Assembly: GCF_019857225.1 (NCBI RefSeq)
Contig: NZ_JAFJSY010000016.1
Span: 124,001 to 188,000, forward strand
Reading direction: 5' to 3'
Source of the DNA: Streptomyces plumbidurans
GTDB lineage: Bacteria; Actinomycetota; Actinomycetes; Streptomycetales; Streptomycetaceae
Length of the DNA: 64,000 bases
The position numbers were made by a program, and so were the translations under genes. The notes beneath the pieces are model-generated. The model saw nothing but the letters and a program-made list of their open reading frames with translations, was not told the DNA's origin and did no database searches. Shown piece by piece: positions 18,371 through 27,092 of the stretch (positions within the stretch are counted from its first letter, which is position 1; every line of letters starts with the position of its first letter).

Positions 18371-19951
18371 GTGCCAACCGTGCGTCGCGTCGCCCATGAC
18401 TTCCTCGAGCGCCGGGGACTCACCACCGTCTTCGGCAATCCCGGCTCCAACGAACTGCCCTTCCTCGCCGACCTGCCGGACGGCTTCCGGTACGTCCTGG
18501 GGCTGCACGAGGGTGCCGTGGTGGGAATGGCCGACGGGTACGCACAGGCCACGGGCCGCCCGGTGCTCGTCAATCTGCATGCCGCCTCCGGCTCCGGCAA
18601 CGCGATGGGCGCGCTCACCAACGCCGTCGCCGCGCGCACGCCCCTGGTGGTCGTGGCCGGTCAGCAGGTGCGGCCGGCCATCGGACCGGAGGCCAACCTC
18701 TCCAATGTCGATGCTCCGTCCCTGATGAAGCCGCTGGTCGGCTGGGCCGCGGAACCGGCGTGCGCCCAGGATGTGCCCCGCGCGCTCGCCCAGGCCGTGT
18801 TCGAGGCCGAGTTGCAGCGCCGGCCGACCTATCTCTCCGTCCCCTACGACGACTGGGACGTGGACGCCGACGACAACGCGTCGGCCGTGCTGGACCGGCA
18901 GGTGCAGCGTGCCGCGGTGCCCAGCGGGGAGCAGGCGCGGCTGCTCACCGAGGCGGTCGTCACGGCACGGCGGCCCGCGCTGGTGCTCGGTGGTGACATC
19001 GACACGGCCGGGCTCTTCGACGACGCGGTACGGCTCGCCGAGCGGCTGGGCTGTCCGGTGTGGGCGGCGCCCTCGCTGTTCCGGCTGCCCTTCCCCAATC
19101 GGCATCCGCAGTTCCGGGGGGTGCTGCCCGCCGGGATCGAGCCCGTCTCGCGGGCCTTCGAGGGCCACGATCTCGTGCTGGTGCTCGGAGCTCCGGTCTT
19201 CCGCTACCACGAGTACCTTCCGGGCCGGTACCTGCCCGAGGGCACCCGGCTGATCCAGGTCACGGAGGACGCCTCGGCCGCCGCACGCGCGCCGATGGGC
19301 GAAGCGCTGGTCGCCGAACCCGGCGCGGTGATCGACCTGCTGCTGAAGGCGCTCGACGCGCCCAACACGCCCACCGGGGACTACCGATCCGTGCCCGCAC
19401 CGCTCACCGCGGAGGCGCCGCGGCTGCACCCCGAGGAGGTCTTCGCGGCCCTGCGCGACGAACTGCCCGGTGACACCGCCTACGTGGTGGAGTCGACCTC
19501 GACGAACTCCTCCTGGTGGCGCCAGATGGATCTGCGCCGGCCCGGCTCGTACTACTTCCCGGCCGCCGGCGGTCTCGGGTTCGGCCTGCCCGGCGCGGTC
19601 GGCGTCGCCCTGGCCCAGCCCGACCGGCCGGTCGTCGGCGTGATCGGGGACGGCTCGGCCAACTACGGCATCACCGCCCTGTGGACGGCCGCACAGCACC
19701 GCGTGCCCCTGACCGTGGTGCTGCTGCGCAACGGCACGTACGGCGCGCTGCGCTGGTTCGGCGACCTCCTCGGCGTGCCGGACGCGCCGGGCATGGACAT
19801 CCCGGGCCTGGACTTCACCCGTATCGCCGAGGGGTACGGGGTGGCCGCCCAACACGTCGACGGCGTGGAGGAGTTGCGGGTCGTTCTGTCCCAACTCCCG
19901 GACGGCCCGCGGCTGATCCAGGTCGACACCGCGCTCACCACACCGTCCTGA
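18371..19951 (+). CDS. mdlC: Benzoylformate decarboxylase
   Basis: A 526-residue thiamine-diphosphate enzyme that converts benzoylformate to benzaldehyde and CO2 in the mandelate pathway. It follows the Pseudomonas putida enzyme closely. The key residues are in place: Ser26 in FGNPGSNELPF, Glu47 in LGLHEGAVVG, His70 in VNLHAASGSGNAMG, and His280 in VFRYHEYLPG (the P. putida His281 equivalent). The ThDP/metal motif is GDGSANYGITALWTAAQ, and the end has NGTYGALRWF. The start is GTG at 18371 after GAAGGGAAGGGAAG. It is first of four co-directional genes. No mandelate dehydrogenase is seen in the window, so benzoylformate must come from elsewhere or from outside the cell. Confidence 0.93.
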   Translation: MPTVRRVAHDFLERRGLTTVFGNPGSNELPFLADLPDGFRYVLGLHEGAVVGMADGYAQATGRPVLVNLHAASGSGNAMGALTNAVAARTPLVVVAGQQVRPAIGPEANLSNVDAPSLMKPLVGWAAEPACAQDVPRALAQAVFEAELQRRPTYLSVPYDDWDVDADDNASAVLDRQVQRAAVPSGEQARLLTEAVVTARRPALVLGGDIDTAGLFDDAVRLAERLGCPVWAAPSLFRLPFPNRHPQFRGVLPAGIEPVSRAFEGHDLVLVLGAPVFRYHEYLPGRYLPEGTRLIQVTEDASAAARAPMGEALVAEPGAVIDLLLKALDAPNTPTGDYRSVPAPLTAEAPRLHPEEVFAALRDELPGDTAYVVESTSTNSSWWRQMDLRRPGSYYFPAAGGLGFGLPGAVGVALAQPDRPVVGVIGDGSANYGITALWTAAQHRVPLTVVLLRNGTYGALRWFGDLLGVPDAPGMDIPGLDFTRIAEGYGVAAQHVDGVEELRVVLSQLPDGPRLIQVDTALTTPS

Positions 19952-20042
19952 CCGGCCCGTCACATCGCACGCCCCCTCCTGACAGGCCCGTCACGTTCGC
20001 GCGCCCTCCTGACGGGCCCGCCTCGACCGCACGCCCCTCCTC
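19946..20042 (+). repeat. Three imperfect ~31-bp tandem units between mdlC and the aldehyde dehydrogenase gene
   Basis: Starting at the mdlC stop, the pattern TCCTGAC-(C/A/G)-GGCCCG followed by CACGCCCC-like sequence occurs three times, at about 19946, 19978 and 20008. It fills most of the 130-bp gap. The units differ at several positions. They could be a degenerate duplication or an RNA-level spacer; no hairpin strong enough to be a terminator was found. Confidence 0.55.
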
Positions 20043-20081
20043 GCAGAACTCACCACCCCTCGGGTGACGGAAGGGAATTCG

Positions 20082-21536
20082 ATGACACTCCTGAACAGCG
20101 CCGTCTGGAGCAAGAAGCTCTTCGGCGACGGCTGGAACGACGCCACCCGCGAGCACACGGTCACCGAGCCCGCGACCGGTTCCCGGCTCGGCACCGTGGG
20201 CCTGGCCACGACGCAGGACGTGCACCGCGCCGCCGCCCGGGCCGCCGAGGCACAGCGGGAGTGGGCGGCCACCCCTCCGCAGCGGCGCGCGGCCGTGCTG
20301 CGCCGCGCGGGCGAGCTGTTCACCGAACATGCCGCCGAGATCGAGGACTGGCTGATCCGTGAGGCGGGCTCGGTGCGCTCGAAGGCGTCGTTCGAGGTGC
20401 AGCTGGCCCTGGGCGAGTGCTTCGAGTGCGCGGCGCTGCCGACGCATCCCCAGGGTGAGGTGCTGACGTCGGAGGAGGCCCGCTGGTCGTTCGCCCGGCG
20501 CCGCCCGGCCGGTGTGGTCAGCGTGATCGCGCCGTTCAACTTCCCGCTCATCCTCGGTCTGCGCTCGGTGGCGCCCGCGCTGGCGCTCGGCAACGCGGTG
20601 CTGCTCAAGCCGGACCCGCGCACCGCGGTCAGCGGTGGTGTCGTCATCGCCCGCGTCTTCGAGGAGGCCGGACTGCCCTCCGGCCTGCTGCACCTGCTCC
20701 CCGGCGACGGCTCGGTCGGCCAGGCGGTCGTCGAGGCACCCGAGGTACGGGTCGTCTCCTTCACCGGGTCCACCCCGGTCGGGCGGGCCATCGGTGAGCA
20801 GGCCGGCCGGCTGCTGAAGCGGGCCCACCTCGAACTCGGCGGGAACAACGCGCTGGTGGTGCTGCCGGGCGCGGATGTGCACAAGGCGGCCTCCGCCGGC
20901 GCGTTCGGCTCGTATCTGCACCAGGGGCAGATCTGCATGACGACCGGCCGCCACATCGTGCACGAGTCGCTGCTGGAGGAGTACAGCGCCGTACTCGCCG
21001 AAAAGGCCCGCGCGCTGCCCGTCGGCGATCCCGCGCAGGAGGACGTGGCGCTCGGCCCGATCATCGACCGGCGGCAGCTGGAGCGGGTGCACGGCATCGT
21101 CACCGACAGCGTCGCGGCGGGTGCGACCCTGGCCGCTGGCGGCGAGATCGCGGGCGCCTGCTACCCGGCCACCGTGCTGACCCACCTCACCACCGACATG
21201 CCGGCCTGGCGCGAGGAGATCTTCGGACCCGTGGCGCCCGTGATCGGTTTCGCCACCCTCGAAGAGGCCGCGCGGATCGTCAACGACTGCGAGTACGGAC
21301 TGTCCGTCGGCATCCTCGGCGACGTCGGCACCGCCATGAAGCTCGCGGACCGGATCGACTCCGGCAAGGTCCACATCAACGAACAGACCGTCGACGACGA
21401 GCCCAACGCCCCCTTCGGCGGCGTCAAGGCCTCCGGCACCGGCTCCCGGTTCGGCGGCCCCACCGCCAACGTCGAGGCCTTCACCGAGACCCAGTGGGTC
21501 ACCGTCCGCCCCGACATCGCCGACTACCCGTTCTGA
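20082..21536 (+). CDS. NAD(P)-dependent aldehyde dehydrogenase, benzaldehyde dehydrogenase type
   Basis: Preferred start ATG 20082, because GGAAGGG lies 7 bases upstream; a GTG at 20064 is in frame. 484 residues. Substrate-channel and catalytic motifs are visible: Asn in VIAPFNFPLIL, Glu in HLELGGNNALVV and the catalytic Cys in QGQICMTTGRH. The end shows VDDEPNAPFGGVKASGTGSR. Following mdlC, it most likely oxidises benzaldehyde to benzoate, the XylC/MdlD role. Aldehyde dehydrogenases are promiscuous, so specificity is from context. Confidence 0.87.
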   Translation: MTLLNSAVWSKKLFGDGWNDATREHTVTEPATGSRLGTVGLATTQDVHRAAARAAEAQREWAATPPQRRAAVLRRAGELFTEHAAEIEDWLIREAGSVRSKASFEVQLALGECFECAALPTHPQGEVLTSEEARWSFARRRPAGVVSVIAPFNFPLILGLRSVAPALALGNAVLLKPDPRTAVSGGVVIARVFEEAGLPSGLLHLLPGDGSVGQAVVEAPEVRVVSFTGSTPVGRAIGEQAGRLLKRAHLELGGNNALVVLPGADVHKAASAGAFGSYLHQGQICMTTGRHIVHESLLEEYSAVLAEKARALPVGDPAQEDVALGPIIDRRQLERVHGIVTDSVAAGATLAAGGEIAGACYPATVLTHLTTDMPAWREEIFGPVAPVIGFATLEEAARIVNDCEYGLSVGILGDVGTAMKLADRIDSGKVHINEQTVDDEPNAPFGGVKASGTGSRFGGPTANVEAFTETQWVTVRPDIADYPF

Positions 21537-21587
21537 AACCTCCCCCGTCCCCACCCCGTCCCCCGCAGCCGCTCCAGAGGGAACTCC

Positions 21588-22853
21588 ATGGCCAACACCA
21601 CATCCGCCGACGCACCCGGCACCACCACGAGCAGAGGCTCCGACGGCCGCACCGCCTGGACCGTCGTCCTGTGCTGGATCACCGTCCTGCTGGAGGGCTA
21701 CGACCTCGTCGTCCTCGGCGCCATCATCCCCACCCTCCTGAAGACCCGTCACCTCGGCATGACGGCCGGCGACGCCACCACCGTCGCCACGCTGTCCCTA
21801 GTCGGTGTCGCCATCGGCGCCGTCGCGGTCGGTCCGCTCGCCGACCGGTTCGGACGGCGACTGCTGCTCATCGGCTCGGTGGTGGAGTTCTCCGTCCTCA
21901 CCCTGCTGGTGCCGCTCTCCTCCTCCGTCGCGATGTTCGCCGCCCTGCGGCTCGTCGCCGGCATCGGCCTCGGCGCGTGCATGCCGGCCTCACTGACGAT
22001 GATGGCCGAGCACATGCCCGCCGCACGCCGGGCCCGCGCCAGCACACTGACCATGACCGGCTACCACACCGGTGCCGTCATCACCTCCCTGCTGGCCCTA
22101 CAGGTCACCGGCGACTGGCAGGTCCTCTTCTACGTCCTCGGCGTCGCCGGCCTGGGCATCGCGGTCCTGCAGTGGTTCAAGCTGCCCGAGTCGGAGGCCT
22201 ACGTCCGCGCCCAGCAGGCGCCGGCCTCCCAGCGCGTCCCCTTCACCGAACTGCTCAAGCCGGCCTACCTGCGCGCGGGCATCGGCGTCTGGGTCGCCTC
22301 GTTCATGGGTCTGCTGCTCGTCTACGGCCTCAACACCTGGCTGCCCAAGCTGATGAACGACGCCGGCTACCCCGTCCCCACGGCCGTCACCCAGCTGCTC
22401 GTCCTCAATGTCGGCGGTGTGGTCGGCCTGGTGCTGGGCGGCTTCGTCGCCGACCGGCGGGGCATCAAGCTCACCACACTCGGCTGGTTCGCCCTCTCGG
22501 TGGTCATGCTGGCCTGCCTCAGCGTGAAGATGCACAGCGACCTGCTGCTCGACACCGTCGTCTTCCTCACCGGCGTGTTCGTCTTCTCCGCACAGGTGCT
22601 GGTCTACGCCTACGTCACCCACTACTACCCGGCGGCCGTCCGCGGCACCGCACTCGGCTCCGCCTCCGGCATCGGCCGTATCGGATCCATCGTCGGCCCG
22701 ACCGTCACCGGCGCACTCGTCGCCGCCGGCATCGGCCACCCCTGGGGCTTCTACTTCTTCGCCGCCGTCGCCGTCGCCGCGTTCCTGGCCGTACTCACCC
22801 TTCCGGTCCGGGCGGCCGGGGCTCCCGTCGAGGCGGCGGAACCCGCCGTCTGA
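21588..22853 (+). CDS. MFS aromatic acid:proton symporter (AAHS family)
   Basis: A 421-residue, 12-helix MFS transporter. The first helix carries the AAHS signature (VLLEGYDLVVLGAIIPTLL), followed by the MFS loop motif GPLADRFGRRLLLIG and the second-half equivalent VADRRGIKLTT. AAHS carriers (PcaK, BenK, MhpT) import benzoate-type acids with protons. It lies 51 bp after the aldehyde dehydrogenase and 74 bp before the monooxygenase gene. The likely cargo is benzoylformate, mandelate or a hydroxybenzoate. Confidence 0.88.
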   Translation: MANTTSADAPGTTTSRGSDGRTAWTVVLCWITVLLEGYDLVVLGAIIPTLLKTRHLGMTAGDATTVATLSLVGVAIGAVAVGPLADRFGRRLLLIGSVVEFSVLTLLVPLSSSVAMFAALRLVAGIGLGACMPASLTMMAEHMPAARRARASTLTMTGYHTGAVITSLLALQVTGDWQVLFYVLGVAGLGIAVLQWFKLPESEAYVRAQQAPASQRVPFTELLKPAYLRAGIGVWVASFMGLLLVYGLNTWLPKLMNDAGYPVPTAVTQLLVLNVGGVVGLVLGGFVADRRGIKLTTLGWFALSVVMLACLSVKMHSDLLLDTVVFLTGVFVFSAQVLVYAYVTHYYPAAVRGTALGSASGIGRIGSIVGPTVTGALVAAGIGHPWGFYFFAAVAVAAFLAVLTLPVRAAGAPVEAAEPAV

Positions 22854-22927
22854 CACAGCGCGAGAACTTCGGGATGCTGCAAGGACGTTGACCCTCGCGC
22901 ACGACTTCGCGCCGGAGGAGAGGCTCC

Positions 22928-24151
22928 ATGTCGGACAGACTCGACCGCACGCGCGCACCACGCATCGCCATCGTCGGCGGCGGTATCGGCGGCCTCGCCG
23001 CCTGCGCCTTCGTACGTCGCGCGGGTCTGACCGCCACCGTGTACGAGCAGGCGCCCGCCCTCAGGGAGGTGGGCGCCGGGCTCGTCATGGCACCCAATGC
23101 CGTACGACTGCTGCGCCGTCTCGGCGTCATGGACCACTTTCTGCGACGGGCCGTACCGCTGGAGTGGGGCTGGGAGTTCCGCCGCTGGGCGGACGGCGGT
23201 GTGCTGTCGGTCGAGCGGCTGACCGGCGTGTGCGAGCGGCTCTACGGCGAGCGGACGTACGTCGTCCACCGGGCCGATCTGCTGGACGCCGTGAAGTCGG
23301 CCGTGCCCGCCGAGTGGGTCCGTCTCGGCGCCCGGTGCACGGCCGTGGAGGCGGCCGCGGACGGTGCGGTGCTGCACTTCGCTGACGGAAGCCGCGTCGA
23401 GGCCGACGTCGTCATCGGCGCCGACGGTCTCCATTCCGTCGTCCGCGGTGCGGTCACCCGGCCCGTGCGGCCGGAGTACTCCGGGATGTGCGCCTTCCGC
23501 ACCGTCGTGCCCGCCGGCGCCGCGCCCGCGTTCGCCCTGCGCCCCGCCCAGACCCTCTGGCTCGGACCCGGACGGCACTTCGTGCACTACCCCATCGCCG
23601 CCGGGAGCGCGGTGAACGTCGTCGCCTTCGCCCCGGCCGGGGACTTCACCGACGAGTCCTGGAGCGCCACCGCCACCACCGGGGAGTTCCTCGCCGAGTT
23701 CGCCGGGTGGGACGCCCGCGTGCGGGACCTCATCACCGCCGGCGGGGTCCCGGGCCGCTGGGCCCTGCTGGACCGCGCGCCGCTGCGGCACTGGAGCCGC
23801 GGCCCGATCACGCTGCTCGGCGACGCCGCGCACCCCATGTTCCCGTTCTTCGCCCAGGGCGCGGCCCAGTCCGTCGAGGACGCCGCCGTGCTGGCCCGCT
23901 GTCTGGCCGCCGCCCCGGACGAGCCCGAGCGGGCACTGAAGCGGTACGAAGCGGCCCGCATCGACCGCACCACCCGCCTCCAGCAGGTCTCTCACGCCCG
24001 CCGCGACCTCAACCACCTGCCGGACGGCCCCGATCAGCGCTCCCGCGACGCCGCCCTCACGGCCTCCGACCCGCTGGTCGACAACGGCTGGATCTACGGC
24101 TACGACGCCGAGGCGGCGCTCGCCGACACAGGTTCGCCGTCAGCGGGTTGA
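22928..24151 (+). CDS. FAD-dependent aromatic monooxygenase (salicylate/3-hydroxybenzoate hydroxylase-like)
   Basis: A 407-residue group A flavoprotein hydroxylase. The FAD-binding motif IAIVGGGIGGLAACAFVRRAG is at residues ~13-33. The FAD/NADPH motif is ADVVIGADGLHSVVRG (~155-170), and the second FAD motif is ITLLGDAAHPMFPFFAQGAA (~294-313). The latter is typical of NahG and 3-hydroxybenzoate 6-hydroxylase relatives. It would hydroxylate a phenolic acid using NAD(P)H and O2. As last gene of the mdlC cluster, it suggests that the substrates are hydroxylated benzoylformates or benzoates. The start ATG follows GGAGGAGAGG. Confidence 0.85.
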   Translation: MSDRLDRTRAPRIAIVGGGIGGLAACAFVRRAGLTATVYEQAPALREVGAGLVMAPNAVRLLRRLGVMDHFLRRAVPLEWGWEFRRWADGGVLSVERLTGVCERLYGERTYVVHRADLLDAVKSAVPAEWVRLGARCTAVEAAADGAVLHFADGSRVEADVVIGADGLHSVVRGAVTRPVRPEYSGMCAFRTVVPAGAAPAFALRPAQTLWLGPGRHFVHYPIAAGSAVNVVAFAPAGDFTDESWSATATTGEFLAEFAGWDARVRDLITAGGVPGRWALLDRAPLRHWSRGPITLLGDAAHPMFPFFAQGAAQSVEDAAVLARCLAAAPDEPERALKRYEAARIDRTTRLQQVSHARRDLNHLPDGPDQRSRDAALTASDPLVDNGWIYGYDAEAALADTGSPSAG

Positions 24152-24279
24152 ACCTCGGCGGAGCACGGCGGCTTTCGACGAGGATCGAATCACCTGGCCG
24201 GTGGCGCCGATGTCCGGGCAGTCTGAAGACGCACGCGACCAAGCAATGCGCAGTACCGACCAACAGGGGGAACCACGGC

Positions 24280-24654
24280 ATGCGTAAACGTGCTGCTTTC
24301 GGTGCGGTGGCGGCGGCCGCCTTCACCACCGTCCTGGCGACCGCGCCGGGGGCCTCGGCGGAGCCCAATCCGCCCGGCTGCCCGAAGGAATACTTCTGCG
24401 CCTACAGCGGCCCCGACGAAACCGGCCAACTCGTCCTGAAGACCGCCGGGAACTGGACCGGGAGCGTGGCCTTCCGCTCCGCGTTCAACAACGGCGTCCG
24501 TTTCCCGGGCGCCGACCACGTCGACATGACGTACGCCGTCGACGGCGGAGGGGAGACCGTCTGCCTCCACTACAACCCGGGTCCCGGCGTCTACAAGGGC
24601 AATGCCGCTCCGGGCACCCGCATCGTCAAGGTCAAGTGGCGCGGCGAGTGCTGA
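24280..24654 (+). CDS. Secreted peptidase inhibitor I36-like protein
   Basis: ATG at 24280 after AGGGGGAACC; 124 residues. A signal peptide of ~27 residues (MRKRAAFGAVAAAAFTTVLA, cut after ...GASA) precedes a ~95-residue domain with four Cys. The segments PPGCPKEYFCAYSGPDETGQ, FNNGVRFPGADHVDM and a final WRGEC are typical of the actinobacterial SMPI/I36 beta-gamma-crystallin-like inhibitor family. Such proteins inhibit metalloproteases. The next gene is a tandem paralogue. Confidence 0.83.
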   Translation: MRKRAAFGAVAAAAFTTVLATAPGASAEPNPPGCPKEYFCAYSGPDETGQLVLKTAGNWTGSVAFRSAFNNGVRFPGADHVDMTYAVDGGGETVCLHYNPGPGVYKGNAAPGTRIVKVKWRGEC

Positions 24655-24674
24655 GCACAGGGGGGAAGCGCACC

Positions 24675-25088
24675 ATGCGTGCCGTGTTCGCCGTGCCCTC
24701 CGTGTTGAACGGCGGGCGACTCGGCACACTGGGGGCGGGCGCTCTCGCGGTGGCCTTCACCGGCGTCCTCGCCACCGCACCGGCCGCCTCCGCGGAGGCC
24801 AACCCGCCCGGCTGCGGGAAGGGTTACTTCTGCGCATACAGCGGTGCCAACCAGACCGGACGGCTCCTGCTGAAGGTGGCGGGCAACTGGTCCGGCAGTC
24901 TGGGCGTCGGCTCCATCTTCAACAACGGGGTGCGGTACCCGGGTGCCGACCACGTCGATGTGACCTCGTACCTGGGCGGGGAGCCGTCGACCGACTGCTT
25001 CCACTACAACCCCGGTCCGGGCCGCTACAAGGCCAACGCCGAGGCGGGACTCACGATCACCCGGGTCGTGTGGCGCGGAGAGTGCTGA
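24675..25088 (+). CDS. Secreted peptidase inhibitor I36-like protein, tandem paralogue
   Basis: ATG at 24675 gives 137 residues with a longer signal region (MRAVFAVPSVLNGGRLGTLG..., cut near PAASA). The mature domain parallels the preceding protein almost position for position: PPGCGKGYFCAYSGANQTGR, IFNNGVRYPGADHVDVTS, YNPGPGRYKANAEAG and the closing WRGEC. The gap is only 20 bp, so the pair arose by tandem duplication and is likely cotranscribed. A strong terminator follows. Confidence 0.83.
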   Translation: MRAVFAVPSVLNGGRLGTLGAGALAVAFTGVLATAPAASAEANPPGCGKGYFCAYSGANQTGRLLLKVAGNWSGSLGVGSIFNNGVRYPGADHVDVTSYLGGEPSTDCFHYNPGPGRYKANAEAGLTITRVVWRGEC

Positions 25089-25116
25089 GGCCCCGACCGA
25101 TGTGCTGAGCGGGTCG

Positions 25117-25152
25117 CGGTGCCCGTCCGGAAACGCTTCCGGACGGGCACCG
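25117..25152. terminator. Hairpin terminator after the I36 pair
   Basis: A perfect 16-bp stem (25117-25132 with 25137-25152) around the tetraloop ACGC. It lies 28 bp past the second inhibitor stop and before the transporter gene at 25214. Confidence 0.85.
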
Positions 25153-25213
25153 TTCCAGGCCGTCCCGTAGTCCCGTGTGCCGGACGGCCGGGGGCTGCGT
25201 AGGCTGAGGGCTG

Positions 25214-26068
25214 ATGATCGAGTTCGCCGCGGTCTTCGCCGTCGCGGGAGCCGCGAGCAACGCCGTCGGCACCGCGTTCCAGCGCAAGGCGGCCGCCACC
25301 GCAAGCAAGAGCGGGCTGCGCCTGCTCGCCGAACTGGTGCGGCGGCCCGCCTGGGTGATCGGCATGGCCGGGGTGATCGGCGCCGCCGTCTTCCAGAGCC
25401 TGGCTTTGGTCAACGGCCCCCTCGCCCTCGTACAGCCCCTGTTCATCCTGGAACTGCCCTTCGCCCTGCTCGTCGCCGCGCCGCTGATGCACCGCCGGTT
25501 GCCGGGGCTGGGCTGGTGGGGAGTGGCCGGGGTGGTGGCCGGCCTCGCGCTGGCCCTCGCGTCCGCCGCCCCGCACGGCGCCACGGACCAGGCACCCCTG
25601 ACGCGCTGGATCCCGGCACTCGGTGCCTGCCTGGGCGCCATGGCCGCGGCCGTACTGGCGGCCGGCCGAAGGCGTCCGCCGGCCCTGCGAGCCGCTCTCC
25701 TCGGAGCAGCGGCCGCCATCGGCAACGCCCTGACGGCCGCCCTGCTGAAGTCCGCGTCGGGCACCTTCGCCGACCAGGGCTTCACGGCCTTCCTCACCGC
25801 CTGGCAGACCTACGGCTTCGCACTGGCCGGCGTGACCGCGGTGCTCCTGCTGGAGAACGCCCTCCAGGTCGGCCCCCTCGCCGCGTCCCAGCCCGCGCTC
25901 ACCATCGGCGACGCGACCGTGAGCCTGGCGCTGGGCATGGTCCTGTTCGACGAGAAGATCCGCACAGGCTGGTGGCTGCTCCCCGTGATCCTGGGCGCCC
26001 TACTGATCATCACGGGCGTGCTCCTCCTGAGCCGAGCGGTGCAGAACATCACTGCAACCGACCACTGA
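25214..26068 (+). CDS. DMT-superfamily (EamA/NIPA-like) membrane transporter
   Basis: A 284-residue protein with about nine hydrophobic helices and almost no soluble domain. N-terminal VAGAASNAVGTAFQRKAA and VNGPLALVQPLFILELPFAL, and the C-terminal VGPLAASQPALTIGDATVS, match the actinobacterial DMT transporter family related to NIPA-like Mg2+ transporters. Substrate is not predictable. It converges on the TAXI protein gene across 28 bp. Confidence 0.8.
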   Translation: MIEFAAVFAVAGAASNAVGTAFQRKAAATASKSGLRLLAELVRRPAWVIGMAGVIGAAVFQSLALVNGPLALVQPLFILELPFALLVAAPLMHRRLPGLGWWGVAGVVAGLALALASAAPHGATDQAPLTRWIPALGACLGAMAAAVLAAGRRRPPALRAALLGAAAAIGNALTAALLKSASGTFADQGFTAFLTAWQTYGFALAGVTAVLLLENALQVGPLAASQPALTIGDATVSLALGMVLFDEKIRTGWWLLPVILGALLIITGVLLLSRAVQNITATDH

Positions 26069-26096
26069 CACCAATCGCGTGCCACGTGACACGCGG

Positions 26097-27092
26097 TTAC
26101 CCATGCAACGCCCGATACGCCCGCACCGCCCCCGGATGCAACGCCACACTCCCCGTACCGATCAGACTGCGCACGTCCAGGAACTGGGCCCCGACCGCAC
26201 TGCCCGGCACGAGCTCGCTCGCGCGCAGCACCAGCAGCCGTGTGACGGCCTCGGCGACCTGGACGTTCAGGTCGGGGCGGCACACGAGGAGGTTGGAGAC
26301 TCCGACTGTGGCGACTCCGCCTGCCCGCTTGTAGGCGCTCTCGGGGAACGTCACTTCTTCCAGGCCGGCGGCGGCCAGGCCCTCGTCGTGGCCGCGGCGG
26401 GGCAGCAGGTCGGTCAGCGGCAGAAAGCGCAGGCCGGGGTTCTTGTCGAGGGCCGTGAGGGTGGGCAGCGGGACACCGCCCGCCACCAGGAGACCCTCGA
26501 CCGTACCGGCTCGGACGGCGTCGGCCGCGGCGGCCAGCCGCAGATGGCGTACGGGAACATCGATGCCCGGCTTCAGGCCCGCGGCGCGCAGCAGCCGTTC
26601 GCCGAGCAGGGCCGCCCCCGAACCGACGGCGCCGAGGGAGACGGTGTGCCCGGCCAGGCCCGACACGCTGACCACGGAGGAGTCCTCGCGGACCGCGAAC
26701 TGGAGGTAGGTCTCGTACGGCCTGCCGATCGCCCGCAGCGGTACCGGGCGCGGGAAGAGCGAGGTGCCCTGGGCCTCGCGCGCGGTGTCGGTGAGCACGA
26801 GTGCGAGATCGACGTGGCCGTCGCGCAGCAGTTTCAGATTGGTGACGCTGCCCGCGGTGGTGCGGATACGGCAGTGCAGATCCGGGTAGGCCGCTTCGAT
26901 CTCGTCGGCGAGGAGGCGTCCGAAGGCCGCGTAGAACGCCGTGGGCTCGCCGGTCGCAAGGCGCAGTATGCCGCTCGGGCCGGTGCCCTGCCGTGAGGCG
27001 TCGCCGACGAGCAGGCCGCCGAGGGCCGCCGCGGCCGCCACGCCTGCGGCGGTGCGCATCGCGGTACGGCGGTCGAGGAGGGGCCCGGTCAT
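26097..27092 (-). CDS. TAXI-family substrate-binding protein, likely sensory partner of the adjacent kinase
   Basis: A 331-residue exported protein: an RR-containing N-terminus (LLDRRTAMRTAAGVAAAAAL), possibly Tat-type, with no lipobox Cys. The mature part matches TAXI TRAP binding proteins: LATGEPTAFYAAFGRLLADE, TTAGSVTNLKLLRDGHVDLA and HTVSLGAVGSGAALLGERLL. TAXI proteins normally deliver carboxylates to a fused DctQM permease, but none is encoded here. Instead the gene is the last of a regulator-kinase-TAXI operon, its ATG overlapping the kinase stop by 4 bases. This suggests ligand sensing for the kinase, as described for the BctC/BctDE citrate system of Bordetella. Confidence 0.85.
   Translation of the reverse strand: MTGPLLDRRTAMRTAAGVAAAAALGGLLVGDASRQGTGPSGILRLATGEPTAFYAAFGRLLADEIEAAYPDLHCRIRTTAGSVTNLKLLRDGHVDLALVLTDTAREAQGTSLFPRPVPLRAIGRPYETYLQFAVREDSSVVSVSGLAGHTVSLGAVGSGAALLGERLLRAAGLKPGIDVPVRHLRLAAAADAVRAGTVEGLLVAGGVPLPTLTALDKNPGLRFLPLTDLLPRRGHDEGLAAAGLEEVTFPESAYKRAGGVATVGVSNLLVCRPDLNVQVAEAVTRLLVLRASELVPGSAVGAQFLDVRSLIGTGSVALHPGAVRAYRALHG

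Noticed and set aside
19946-20042. CRISPR-like array
   Set aside because: Only three diverged, directly abutting units without unique spacers and no cas genes.
22873-22890. Five-codon mini-frame (MLQGR) with flanking inverted repeat GCGCGAG/CTCGCGC before the flavin monooxygenase gene
   Set aside because: Considered as a leader peptide or attenuator, but there is no codon pattern, no clear ribosome site and only a 7-bp stem; probably chance.
26097-27092. TAXI protein plus the DMT transporter (25214-26068) as a TRAP transport system
   Set aside because: The DMT protein is not a DctQ/DctM permease, is on the opposite strand and converges on the TAXI gene.
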